Positions 43,971 through 55,406 of a stretch of DNA of 64,000 nt are shown here, piece by piece. Made by a program: the position numbers and the translations under genes. The notes beneath the pieces are model-generated. The model searched no databases. It was not told where the DNA came from and was given only the letters and a program-made list of their open reading frames with translations. Location: the NCBI GenBank assembly GCA_027924585.1, contig BSBM01000036.1, positions 7,851,001 through 7,915,000 on the forward strand, in the 5' to 3' direction. This DNA comes from Larix kaempferi. Lineage: Eukaryota; Streptophyta; Pinopsida; Pinales; Pinaceae. Every line of letters begins with the position of its first letter. Within the stretch, counting starts at the first letter, position 1.

Positions 43971-45602
43971 ATATATGTCAACACATGAATCTGTATGAAA
44001 ATGTAAAATTAACCAGTTAATATCAACATCACAAGGCAATAACACAAGAGACAATGCAATCTCATGATGCATAACAACAGCCAAGCAACCACACACATTG
44101 TCCTACAAGTTTGAACCAATTGACTCAAATCTCAATTGACTTAAATTCCAATAAAACATATGTTAGGTCTTTTTGTTTATCTAAGAGGCTCAAAACATGA
44201 GGCATGTAACCTTATAAATGATTGAAAATTTTCACTTATGTTTTTTTCACACATTAAGTGGGGTTACTTGATATTATTTGTGGAGGTACAAAATGATTAA
44301 GTACTTAGTGTATGTATTTTTATTAGTGAACAAGCTTCTTTTAGTCTAGTGGGTTAGCTCGAGTGATTCAGAGTTGTAAATTGCTAATAAGAAGTCACGA
44401 GGTTAAATCATTTGGCTAACTACATATGTGAATATTGTAAATCTCACTCTATGTCACAATCGAGTTAGATTGTAAAAAATATAACCAAATAAAAAGAAAA
44501 AATTCTCGTAATATATATCTCGTTAAGAAAAAAATAAAAATAAAAAACATTCACTTAAAAAGAAGTGAATTTTTCCAACCCCTTCTCGAAAAAAGGAATT
44601 TTTCCCACCCATTGTAAACCAATTTTATTTTATCACATGTGCCTCAACCTAAACCTATGATAAACATAGTAAGACATAATTCAATTGGGAGAAATAATTT
44701 GCATCGAATCTTATGCCCCTCCATGCCTTCTTTTTTTCTATTCTCAAAAGTTCAAAGTACATACCCCACGTTGGGGTAATTATCGTTTTTAGATGATTTG
44801 ATCCACATAGAAATCCCAATCTTATAGGATTTCAACAACATGTGCGCTTCACTTTTAACACAATCAAACCAAAATAGGGAATTGGAAAGTTAGATATAAT
44901 GTGCATACAATTTGGATGTGTCATGTATACATCATCTTCATGAATATATAGGAAAATTAAAAATTCAAGAATCTCATCATTTGCACGTTGAAAACCTCAA
45001 AACTTTAATGGAGGGAAATGTGTTTGCAATTATGAATGTAAGGCTTGTCGTAATGGACCTTAAGCCTACTCCTACAAAGGAATATTTTGACAAAGTGAAG
45101 GTCTAGATTTATTGCTACTTTCTATTAAAAAACTCCCACATTGGCAACTCATCAAAGAGTATCAATTTGGCAATATTATCAATCAATACTTTTATAGAAA
45201 TTTGATATTGTAAAAATTATTGATTTTCAATCTATTGGAAGGGAATTCAAAAGGAAATTTTTACAAGTTTATTATTCATTTTGTTACAATATTTAAAGGT
45301 TTTTTTTTCTCACATTCATAATTAATGGATTAAAACAAAATTAAAGACCATCAATAATATTGTTTATCTAAAAATTATAAAACATGTTATATCTTATATT
45401 TTGATGAAATCAAAAATATATTTTATTGATTTTTTAAATAAATAAATAAACAATAATGGTGTGCTTATCTAAATTATGATTTCTTTGACATATTTAGCGT
45501 TTTGTTATTGCTTTACAAAACTTTATGTTTTTTTCAAAGTCTTTAAGTTATAATTATTTATTTCATATATAAAATGTCTAAAAAGGAGAGAAAAACTACA
45601 TT
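43971..45602. other. AT-rich stretch between elements E and H
   Basis: No coding domain recognised. It holds the SINE candidate at 44345-44500. The sequence is interrupted by element H and continues at 60370. Confidence 0.5.
44345..44500 (+). mobile_element. Possible tRNA-derived SINE
   Basis: TTAGCTCGAGTGATTCAGAG resembles a tRNA box A and, about 45 bases on, GTCACGAGGTTAAATC resembles a box B in decayed form. The tail ends in an A-rich stretch. No clear flanking duplication. Confidence 0.35.
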
Positions 45603-45607
45603 AAAAC

Positions 45608-45889
45608 TGTTAGGACATCTCATCATTCACTATGTACTTTGCATGTATGCATCTGCATGTTGTCCAGTCACCAGTTTGATGCCTCCAGCACCTAGTTCCT
45701 AGTCTGCCAGCACCCAGGAGCTTCTTTCCACTCAGATTTATCCCTCCTATTGCTTAGTGCGCCCAGCATGCACCTACCACTTGAGAGGGGCGCCTTTTCT
45801 CACCTACCAGTCCAGTTCACTTCAGTTAGCTAGTTGTCTTTTCTTGATTTGAGGCTAGAATGTGACTCCTAACTGATGTTATCACTCCG
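45608..45889 (+). repeat. Element H 5' LTR, first part
   Basis: Starts TGTTAGGACATCTC and matches the 3' LTR from 59663. Interrupted at CTCCG by D2. Confidence 0.92.
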
Positions 45890-47202
45890 TGTAATGTCCC
45901 CCATTTTGACCCTTGTAATATTTGGGGCTATAATGTAAATAGTGTATGCATATTATGTATGATTCCTAACGTGGAGCTCAAGGCCAAGGCCCCGCTAGTG
46001 AACACTCGATCTAGAAGAGGCAAGTATTTGAAATTATGCTACCCATGTGCTAGTGAACCATGGGAATTGTAAATATGCATTTTAATATAAAATCCCACAA
46101 CTAGCTATGCAATGCAACAAGAGATGGGGGCATGATGTTACAAGGAAATTGGGAGGGAAATATTCAAACCCTTGATCCAATCAAGTCAAGCCAAGGGTCA
46201 ATGAGAGAACCCATCAAACCCTCAACTACCCATGCTAATTTTTGTACCCAATCATTTACTCTCCCAAGAGTTGGTTGAGGTATTTAATGCCTTGGGGAAT
46301 GGAGAGGTATGGCTGTCCAAATTCGAATATGGGCAAGCCACGCTTCCTAGATTTTCGTGTTTGGATTCTTGGGCAAGAAAGGAGCCACGAAATTGCCCCC
46401 AAGCCATTTTTCAACCATCAGTCTTGCTCCCTCGCGAGTTTAAAGCTACCTGGGTGTTTTTCTCCATGGTTTTGTTGTGTCTTTCTTCAATCTCCTAGTT
46501 GGGAAGGGCATTTTTGTGTTGTGTAACAGTGGGTAAGAAAGGGAAATCGATTTGGGGACCATAGAGGCTGTTTTGATTCACTGATTGCTTGTGTATCTGT
46601 GGGAGAAATCGTTTTCTTCCCTATGGACGATTTCCCTCTCACAAATCCATTTTTGTTGGGCCTACATTTTCGGGAAAACCCTTCTCCATCTAGTTCCTAA
46701 GTCCCACTGTTGAAAGTGTGTTCCAGAGCCCATATCTGAGTTTTGGGTGCAAGAGAATGCTGGGGTTGAGTTGGGTATCCATTGCTTTGGGTTGTGTTGT
46801 GCTTGAGGGTTTCCTTTTCCTTGTAGATATCATTCCTAGCTCGGGGGTGGTCTTTGAGTGCTGAAAGAATATAGGCTAGGCAGAGACCTATGGTTGGGAG
46901 GAACATTGCAGCGACATAGCTAGTTGTTTGGGACAATTGCACAACAAAGATAAGTGTTTTTCTGCCTATGTGTTTTGCCTCTACAGTATTTAAATTAATG
47001 ATTGTTATTGATATATTGAGTGCATATGAAAACATGTGTGTGGATGAGTTTATTTCCGCTATGCATATTTGTTTGATTTACATCTGCACACATGGTTTTT
47101 TAACTGTATGCATCTAATGAATTGGTTGAGTTTTATGAAAAGCCCCATAGAATGGCATCAGGTTCCCTTCCTTGCACTGGGTCCAAGGGTGGGTACATTA
47201 CA
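45890..47202 (+). repeat. Element D2 5' LTR (1313 bp)
   Basis: Starts TGTAATGTCCCCCATTTTGA and ends GGTGGGTACATTACA. Closely similar to 53358-54670. Confidence 0.92.
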
Positions 47203-47204
47203 TT

Positions 47205-47216
47205 TGGTATCAGAGC
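47205..47216 (+). other. Element D2 primer-binding site (tRNA-Met type)
   Basis: TGGTATCAGAGC, exact, two bases after the LTR. Confidence 0.92.
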
Positions 47217-47506
47217 TGTTGGTTGCAGCATTGGGCCTTCATGGGCTACCTATCACAACTTGCAGGGGTAAGTATGCTTCTTGCTCATTACAAACCATTA
47301 AGAAAAAATTCAAACTTTCAAAATTTTCAAAGATTTTCTAAGTGCTTTGCCTAACTGTGTCAGCGAGTTTCCACCGAAGTTGTCGGCGAAGTCTGGCGAG
47401 TTGTTCTGCAATGAATCGGTAGAAAATCTATAAGTTCGTCGAAAACGAAGGAAAATTTTCAGCGGAAAGTTATGAGTTTTGGGCCGAAACGGCGAAAAAA
47501 GTTGAT

Positions 47507-47820
47507 GAGTTTCCGCCGCAGTGTCGGAAGGAATTGTCGAGTTTCTGCCACAGTGTCAGAAGGAATTGGCGAGTTTCCGCTGTAGTGTCGGAAGGAATTG
47601 GCGAGTTTCCGCCGCAATATCAGAAGGAATTGGTGAGTTTTCGCCGTAATGTCAGAAGAAACTGGCAAGTTTGCGCCGCAATGATGGGAGGAAAAGCAAG
47701 TTCGTCCGCAACGGCGGCGAAAATAAGTGAGTTCATCCGCAAGGACGGCGAAAATCAGCGAGTTCATCCACAACGGTGGCGAATCTCAACGAGTTGGTCC
47801 GACACGGGTCGGAGGAGGAA
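47507..47820 (+). repeat. 31-32 bp tandem array, about ten units
   Basis: GAGTTTCCGCCGCAGTGTCG and variants start at 47507, 47539, 47571, 47603, 47635 and 47667 (32 apart), then 47698, 47729, 47760 and 47791 (31 apart). The open frame at 47534-47941 exists because the units lack stops; it has no domain and no counterpart in D1. Confidence 0.92.
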
Positions 47821-47954
47821 CGATAAATCCTTCGAAACAGAGAAAATACAACAGTTTTCCAGGGAGATTTTTCAGGTGCCAAAAGTTGAAAAATGTCGTG
47901 GAACTTATGCGCCAGATTGCGGGAAATTGAAGGAATTATAAAAAATTTAAAAAT

Positions 47955-48006
47955 GAGGGCGTTGCCCTCGACCCGCCCTGCGCCACCAAGGGGGCAAGCC
48001 CCCTTG
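47955..48006 (+). other. Element D2 leader hairpins
   Basis: Two neighbouring stems: GAGGGC-GTT-GCCCTC (47955-47969) and CAAGGGGG-CAAG-CCCCCTTG (47987-48006). The second stem is intact in D1 with another loop. GC-rich compared with the surrounding AT-rich DNA. Confidence 0.7.
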
Positions 48007-48059
48007 ACCCCCGTCATCCCCCGAAGACAGTCGTTGAAAGTGTGAAATGCATTCTTGGG

Positions 48060-51000
48060 ATGAGAAGCAGGAATTGCATGGAAGGTTTGTGGAAGCCTTA
48101 TTAAAAGTAATTGGCTGTGATATGCATTGCGGAAGAGCAATGGGAGCAGCAAGGCAATATTGATAAGAGGGAAATTCCTCACTTTAAACTATTTTTGTTT
48201 ATAGCATGAGAATTGCATGTTTGGAAAATAGCAAAAAAAAAAAAATGAATGTTATACACGTACGTATATGTTGAATTGCTAATTCGTGAGAAGATCATAA
48301 CTAATGAATCCTTATGTGCTTGGTAGGGAAGCCAAGAAAAGAATCAGCTATGATATGGAGGGGTAACTCTATACCATGATGAGGAATTGGAAAGGGAGAA
48401 TTCCTTAACTCCTCTCTTGCTATTATATTTATATTTCCTAAGTTTCATATACAGAAAATTATGGCATAGGGATGTTGGAAATGCAAGAGAGTAATGCATA
48501 TGAATTAGTGGGTATGATTAGAGAATCATTGCATAATGCACATGAGAATTGCTTATGCATGAGCATGATGTTGCATATTGACAAAATAGTGAATTTACAC
48601 ATGTAATAGCTCACTAATGGTAGTGCCTATGGTTGATGACAACTAATGTTGTAGGAACCAGATCATAGAAGCATGATTGAAAATGCAAGATATTGGATAA
48701 ATGAGATGAATATGCACTAGTTGGAATACTAATAAACATTGCACAGTGCATGTGAAAATGTTCGTGCATATATATGATATTGCATATTGGTAAAATAGTG
48801 AGGTTTTGCATATGCAATGAACCACTTAAGATAATTATTGTGGTTTCTAATAAATAGTTGTGTTCGCATTGGTTGTAGGACCAAAGAAAACTGAAGCACC
48901 GCTAAAGATGTGGATGATGTTGTTGCATATGACCAACAACCTTATCAGGAAAGGATGGTGCAACAAATCTATGATCATGAGGTTGGAAAAAGGACTGTGT
49001 AGCATTGGTAAGAGGCTAACTGATCAGGTAACATCAAGCGATGTTAATAACAGCCATGCAGGTAATGGTTAATTATGCTTAAGTGCATGAATGTTGAAAG
49101 AGGATTTGGTGAGATCCCTTCAACTATGTTTAAACTATGTTGAATTGTTTGCATATGAGACTAAGTTCCTGAATGTGAATGTTAACCTACCGAGTATGGT
49201 CAGGTGTGGGTAAATGAAGGCAAGGAGCCTTACACCCTATAGTTTCTTAGAAACCTCAATGCATTCATATGAAATTATATCATGCCATTTGTGTATGTTG
49301 GTTGTGAGTTTAACAACCAAAGCCAGTGATGACTTATGGTCCTGTTGTAGTGTATGCCATATGAAATAGGAATGGTTAGGCCATAATATGTTTGAATTCA
49401 TAGTATTCATGAATTAATGCAAGGTTGCATTGAGGGGATGTGCATTAAAAATATTTTGTACAATCTCGTGGTTATGCATTGAGTGGGTCCACATTAAAAG
49501 ATTATGTGAGTATTGTAATGTGCATGCATAGGATGTTGAGATGCATTATGTGAATGCATGGTTGTGGTGTATGTTTCATTACACTTAGATGGTAGACGAA
49601 ATGGTGAACTATTGTTAATATTGATACCATTTCATGAGCTGCTGTGAATGCAGGAGAATGATTGAATATAGAAGGTAGACATGAGTTGCATAAAATGATA
49701 CAGCTATGAAGTGATGAGTATCTAAAGCTTCATTTAAATTGTATAAATGATGTGACTGTGTCTTGCAATTTTATTATGATGATGATGCATATATATATAT
49801 ATATATTTTGTTGCATTTCAAATGTTAATAGCTGAGGGTGTTTGAGTTATTGAGTGTTATGATTCTGAGATCACTTTAGTGACTGTTGCAACAATGAAAT
49901 ATTATATGCACAAGAGACTTACAAAGCATTTGGCTGATTGAAGTTTCAGATTTCAGGTAGATTGTTTTAGGCATGGAAAATGTGGGTAAGTCCATGATGA
50001 ATATTGGAATCTACCATGAGAAAGAGCCAAACGATATGAGAACAGGCTCATGGCTAAGCAAATCAATTTCTGTAGAGAACATAATTGAAAATTCATACTT
50101 GAATTTAATTATTAATGCCATTGAATGATTATTGTTAAATGTTGCTGACTGTTTGGCTATTTGATAAATGTGCCAGGAAGACACATTGCAGGAAGACCAT
50201 GTGTGATGACCTGCAGAAACCAAACTCCATGGGAAGGACCCCATGCTTTGGAAATGGGTTTCGGGTGAAACACCATTTCATATTTTAAGAATGACATCTC
50301 AGTTGAGCTGTATGTTGGAAAAACATGAGAGTGAGATGGTAAAACTATGCTAAGAAGGCATGTATGGATTATGGAACGTGGAAAGATTGGGGTGGAAAAC
50401 CGAAGAACTATTGACTCAGAGAAGGGAGCCCCCATTCTTTGCAAATGAAGAAAAAATACATCTGCAAAATGAATGAGTATTCTGTGACCCTAGATAAGAA
50501 CATGCATGTCTAAATTATTAGGTTTAATATGCAGAGCATGCTCTAATTTATTTATATCATTTCAGACTGCTTGAGTATGATTAGGGCCTACATGGCTCAC
50601 ATCGGAAAGGGGTGCACACCTTTTCTGGTGCTGGGTCATGATAGGGTTGTCAATATTGACTACACCCTAAGGGAATGGATGCATTCCTGGTGTTTCAATA
50701 CTTTATAGTGAATGTTATGGAATGCGGATACAATTTTGAGAAACAATACTAATAAGCATGCTTATCCTTCTTGTGTTGTCAACCTACACAGATGCCAAAT
50801 GGTACTGCACATTAAGAGGCAAAGTGAAGAAGGGTACGCAGAATGATTGTCTAGGAATTGGTAACCTTTCTATGCTCACACTAAATAATACTGGAAGGGA
50901 TGGACAAACCCAAGGATCTGTGTAGTAAAAAGGGGTATCATCCTTGTGTGAGTGGGGCCATGCTAACCTGCAATCAAGAAAGTCACCTATAAAGTTCCTA

Positions 51001-52700
51001 AAAGGAACCACCGATTTGCACAAGAAAAGGAGTGGCGTCCTTGTATGAATGAAGAGTTGATGTGTGTGTGAAGGGTTGTGGTGCAAGAAGGTGTGGTGAC
51101 ATTGGTGAAGGCATAAAATCTCTATTGGGTTAGAAGTAGGAGGGGGGAGCCAAGACTGACTGAAAACCCTGAGATGCCTATGGCTCCATAGTAGAGCCTT
51201 GACCTATAATGGTCGGTGGCGTAGTTTCCTTCCATTGGTCGATGACCCAGACGAATGTGTTGGTTCGGCACTAGAGAGGGCCAACCAGGTATGGGACTGG
51301 TTGGGCACCACCAAATGCTTGGTAATTCTAGTCCGCGTGAAGGTGAACTGGTTAAGCATTTACTACATCTAAGTCCGTAGGCGATTCCAAGGCTTGCAAA
51401 GCAAAGCAGGACCCTGTGGACCAGAGGGGAAACACACAATACAGATAAGTATTTGTTTTCATTTATGTCTTGTTTGGAATAATGAATATTTCAGGTATAA
51501 GTCTTCTAACAGCTAAGCTGATACACTATTGTTTCTTGTTGGAAACCTTGGTCATTGCAGGAAAGCAAGACCCTGAAAGAACCATAAAATTACTGGTAAA
51601 ATCCAGAGAGTAAATGAGTGAGCGATATAAATTATTGAGAAATCCAGAGAGTAACTGGTTGGGCATTAACTACTGGATATTGGGAAGCAGCATGTACGCT
51701 GGTCCAACACCCCCTTAAACAATTGATAAAACCCAGTCGGCGTACTAGCCTGGCATTGCCTATTCGAATGATTGTGGAGTAGCCTACGTGCTGGCCCAAC
51801 ATTTGTTGTTGTGTTCATGGGAAAATCCAAGGCTCATAAAGCAAAGAAGGATCTCGTGGAATAAAGTGAAGACATCCAATACAGATAAGTATTTGGTTAC
51901 CTTGCAGCTTCTTGCTTATGAATATACGTGTGTATATGATTTGGTTATGATTTCCTAAACTCTTGTTTAGAGATAAAGCCTATGGAAATAAACTAAACAT
52001 GTGAATTGATTCAATGTTTGAGTGTAGGTATTGTTGGAAGCAAGGACTATGAAGGCATCATAAGGATGTATATGGACATGTGACCATCCTAAAGAGCTCA
52101 GTATGAGCAGTAATGAAAGATGGTGCTAGTGGACATGAGTGGGTCATAGCAGTCAAAGGTTCTATAGGCAACTATGGAGGAGGGTTCATAGATGAAAATC
52201 CTTAGACAAACCTTAGACAGTAAGTGTCATAGCCAAGAAAGGAAAGTCAAAGCATTCACATTGAAGTGAAAGAGACTAAGGAGCATGAAACCACAGCGAT
52301 TGTGTAGCTCCAAAATAGAACAAGACTAAGAGGGAGAAAATCCTACTATTCTCTTTCCTTTCGATTGATGCATTTATAAAACAAAAGATTGTTGAGTGCA
52401 TGTCATGGCTGAAAATAGATTGTGTTTAATTGCTTGAGATGAATTGTGAATGCTGAAATAGTAAATTTCCTATGAAAGAATGAACATGAAGGAGTTCATG
52501 TGTATGTTGGAAAGCATGAAAGTGTGGAAGTCCCATGAATAAAGCATAGACATTCCATGTCAATTGGGAAAATAATTGACTAATTTTAATGTTCATGTTA
52601 TACTTGTCCTAACAAAGAATTTTCATCATGAATTTCACAGGTAAGAAAGTGAAACAATTGGTTGCAGCCGGCACAAGAAAGTGTTGCTAGTAAGCAAAGT
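48060..52700 (+). other. Element D2 internal region, no genes
   Basis: AT-rich and without supported coding sequence; aligns in reverse with D1. An AT dinucleotide run lies near 49789-49806. The site corresponding to the C insertion is at 52514-52531. Confidence 0.7.
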
Positions 52701-52723
52701 GTGTTCAGTTGTTTCCATTGACC

Positions 52724-53194
52724 ATGGCAGCAGACCGAGGGATATTAGAGTTGGCTGAAAGTATTCTTCAAACAATGGCCAGGACCCAAGAAAATCTTGG
52801 AGAGATGCTCAAGCTACAGAGGCAACAGAATGAGATGAACCACAAGGTTTTTCAAGATTCTATTTGTCTACAAAAAGATGTAAAAAGTATTATGGGAGCA
52901 ATCAGTAAGGGAAAGGAAAGTGGATCCATGAAGAAGCATTCATCCAATCATCCGATTAAGAAATGTTCCAGGTGGGAAGATTCAAAAGGCATCGAGCAAG
53001 AAAAAGTAAAGCAACCAAAGAAATGTTGGGGATGTGGAGGAAATCATTGCCTCCGCGACTGCCCAACAATGGAACATCAAGAGGGTAGCCGCCATAAAGT
53101 TTCTAGACTTGTAAATCAGTGGGAAGGTAAAGAAAGGGAAGGGATTGTTTTGGAACAATGCCCTCATGCAAAGCTAGAAGGTCCCAGCCAGTAG
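52724..53194 (+). CDS. gag: Element D2 short gag with one zinc knuckle
   Basis: 156 codons from the ATG at 52724 (MAADRGILELAESI), preferred to the upstream non-ATG extension because the D1 copy shares this ATG. An amphipathic helical N-terminus (ILQTMARTQENLGEMLKLQ) is followed by a Lys-rich linker and a CCHC zinc knuckle (CWGCGGNHCLRDCP near residue 105), then a charged tail. There is no capsid-like gag domain of normal length and no pol. The zinc knuckle and its flank resemble those of element E at about 13036. A short RNA-binding gag could help package its own RNA into particles supplied by a relative; that is inference. Confidence 0.72.
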   Translation: MAADRGILELAESILQTMARTQENLGEMLKLQRQQNEMNHKVFQDSICLQKDVKSIMGAISKGKESGSMKKHSSNHPIKKCSRWEDSKGIEQEKVKQPKKCWGCGGNHCLRDCPTMEHQEGSRHKVSRLVNQWEGKEREGIVLEQCPHAKLEGPSQ

Positions 53195-53340
53195 GAGCAG
53201 TTTGTGAAGGACAAAGGACTTGGTCCTGAAAACCCAAGAAAAGGGTGAAATGCAGGACAGACCTACCATATTTTGTGAATTTTGGACATGTATATAGCGT
53301 GTATGTATTCCTAGGTATTGGAACACCGAGGACGGTGTTA

Positions 53341-53357
53341 TTTCAAGGGGAGGGGAA
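53341..53357 (+). other. Element D2 polypurine tract
   Basis: TTTCAAGGGGAGGGGAA ends at the 3' LTR start. Upstream GAGGACGGTGTTATTTC matches D1 and element E. Confidence 0.88.
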
Positions 53358-54670
53358 TGTAATGTCCCCCATTTTGACCCTTGTAATATTTTGGGCTATA
53401 ATGTAAATAATGTACGCATATTATGTATGATTCGTAGCGTGGAGCTCAAGGCCAAGGCCCCACTAGTGAACGCTCGATCTATAAGAGGCAAGTATTTGAA
53501 ATTATGCTACCCATGTGCTAGTGAACCATGGGAATTATAAATATGCATTTTAATATAAAATCCCAAAACTAGCTATACAATGCAACAAGAGATGGGGGCA
53601 TGATGTTACAAGGAAATTGGGAGGGAAATATTCAAACCCTTGAGCCAATCAAGTCAAGCCAAGTGTTAACGAGAGAACCCATCAAACCCTCAACTACCCA
53701 TGCTGACTTTTGTACCCAATCATTTACTCTCCCAAGAGTTGGTTGAGGTAGTTAGTGCCTTGGGGAATGGAGAGGTATGGTTGTCCAAATTCGAGTATGG
53801 GAAAGCCACCCTTCCTAGATTTTCATGTTTGGCTTCTTGGACAAGAAAGGAGCCACGAAATTTCCCCCAAGCCATTATTCAACCATCATTCTTGCTCCCT
53901 CACGAGTTTAGAGCTACCTGGGATTTTTTCTCCATGGTTTTGCTGTGTCTTTCTTCAATCTCCTAGCTGGGAAGGGCATTTTTGTGTTGTGTACCAGTGG
54001 GGAGGAAAGGGAAATCGATTTGGGGACCATAGAGGTTGTTTCGACTCACTGATTGCTTGTATATCTGTGGGAGAAATCGTTTTCTTCCCTATGGACGATT
54101 TTCCCTCTCACAAATCTGTTTTTGTTGGGCCTACGTTTTTGGGAAAACCCTTGTCCATCTAGTTCCTAAGTCCCACTGCTGAAAGTGTGTTTCAGAGCCC
54201 ATATCTGAGTTTTGGGTGCAAGAGAATGCTGGGGTTGAGTTGGGTATCCATTGCTTTGGTTTGTGCTGTGCTTGAGGGTTCCATTTTCCTTGTAGATATC
54301 ATGCCCAGCTTGGGGGTGGTCTCTGAGTGCTGAAAGAATATAGGCTGGGCAAAGACCTATGGTTGGAAGGAACGTTGCAGCGACATAGCTAGTTGTTTGG
54401 GAAAATTGCACAACAAAGATAAGTGTTTTTCTGCCTATGTGTTTTGCCTCTGCAGTGTTTAAATTAATGATTGTTATTGATATATTGAGTGCATATGAAA
54501 ACATGTGTGTGGATGAGGTTATTTATGCTGTGCATATTTGTTTGATTTACATCTACACACATGGTTTTTAATTGTATGCATCTAATGAATTGGCTGAGTT
54601 TTATGAAAATCCCCATAGAATGGCATCAAGTTCCCTTCCTTGCACTGGGTCCAAGGGTGGGTACATTACA
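53358..54670 (+). repeat. Element D2 3' LTR (1313 bp)
   Basis: Same length and ends as the 5' LTR. Short open frames here and in the 5' LTR (such as 53755-54162) are shared LTR sequence, not genes. Confidence 0.92.
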
Positions 54671-55064
54671 CTCCAATTGACCTCCGATGAGACTTGACTA
54701 CCTATTCTGAGTCCAGTTAACTCCTCATGTGCCCTCCATTGAGCCTCCATCCCTACATTAGTGCCATTACCATTAGTTACACTTATTACACTCAGTAGAC
54801 TCAGTGTGACACCTGGTTGACAGTTACTTGTGCATTCATGATGAGGACTCCTAGTTGGAGCCAAGCTATGCCATGCAGTATATTCGAATGACCTCCTTGG
54901 CTAATTCGAATTTCTCACTCATTGTGACAGTATTGTATTGTAATTCTACTATTCTGGATTATAGAGCACTGATGCATCTCTCTTGCACAGTTTTTACTCC
55001 AATTTGTTTTACATTATTGTGATTGATTTACTTGTTCAATAGATTTGCTGTGACTAATTTTACA
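54671..55064 (+). repeat. Element H 5' LTR, second part
   Basis: Begins with the second target copy CTCCA and continues to TTTTACA, matching 59955-60364. Confidence 0.92.
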
Positions 55065-55077
55065 TGGTATCAGAGCC
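55065..55077 (+). other. Element H primer-binding site (tRNA-Met type)
   Basis: TGGTATCAGAGCC directly after the 5' LTR, without a spacer. Confidence 0.92.
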
Positions 55078-55406
55078 ATGGAAGGGACAAGATCTCTCTT
55101 CTACAGGTGTTCTACATGAAGAATTGAGTAAATTTGCTCAAAATTACTGAAGTTTTGGCATGCAAAATCTCATGTACATTCGCTCATGTGCATGCAAAGC
55201 TAAAAAATACTCTCTAATCCACTCCAGAAGCTTGAGTTTTCCACATAATTCCTGGATTTGATACATTGGATCATTCAAGCTTGCTTGATCTCCAATCCCA
55301 GGTGTGATGCAATTCTAAAAGGGTGGATTGTTCGACCTTACTGTTCTTGTTTTGATTGTGATTTGCAGGTTAATCATCTCCATCAAGTGCATTCGCTATC
55401 ATTGAG

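Larger units (their letters stand above)
45890..54670 (+). mobile_element. Element D2: large non-autonomous LTR element
   Basis: Plus-strand D-family copy of 8.8 kb with two LTRs of equal length (1313 bp), exact tRNA-Met primer site and purine tract. Flanks CTCCG and CTCCA make a duplication with one mismatch; the uninterrupted site is at 59951-59964 in the other H LTR. Its internal 6.2 kb encodes only a short gag with one zinc knuckle. Confidence 0.93.

Noticed and set aside
47534-47941. 135-codon open frame in D2
   Set aside because: It is the translation of the 32 bp tandem array; the equivalent D1 interval has unrelated repeats and no such frame.
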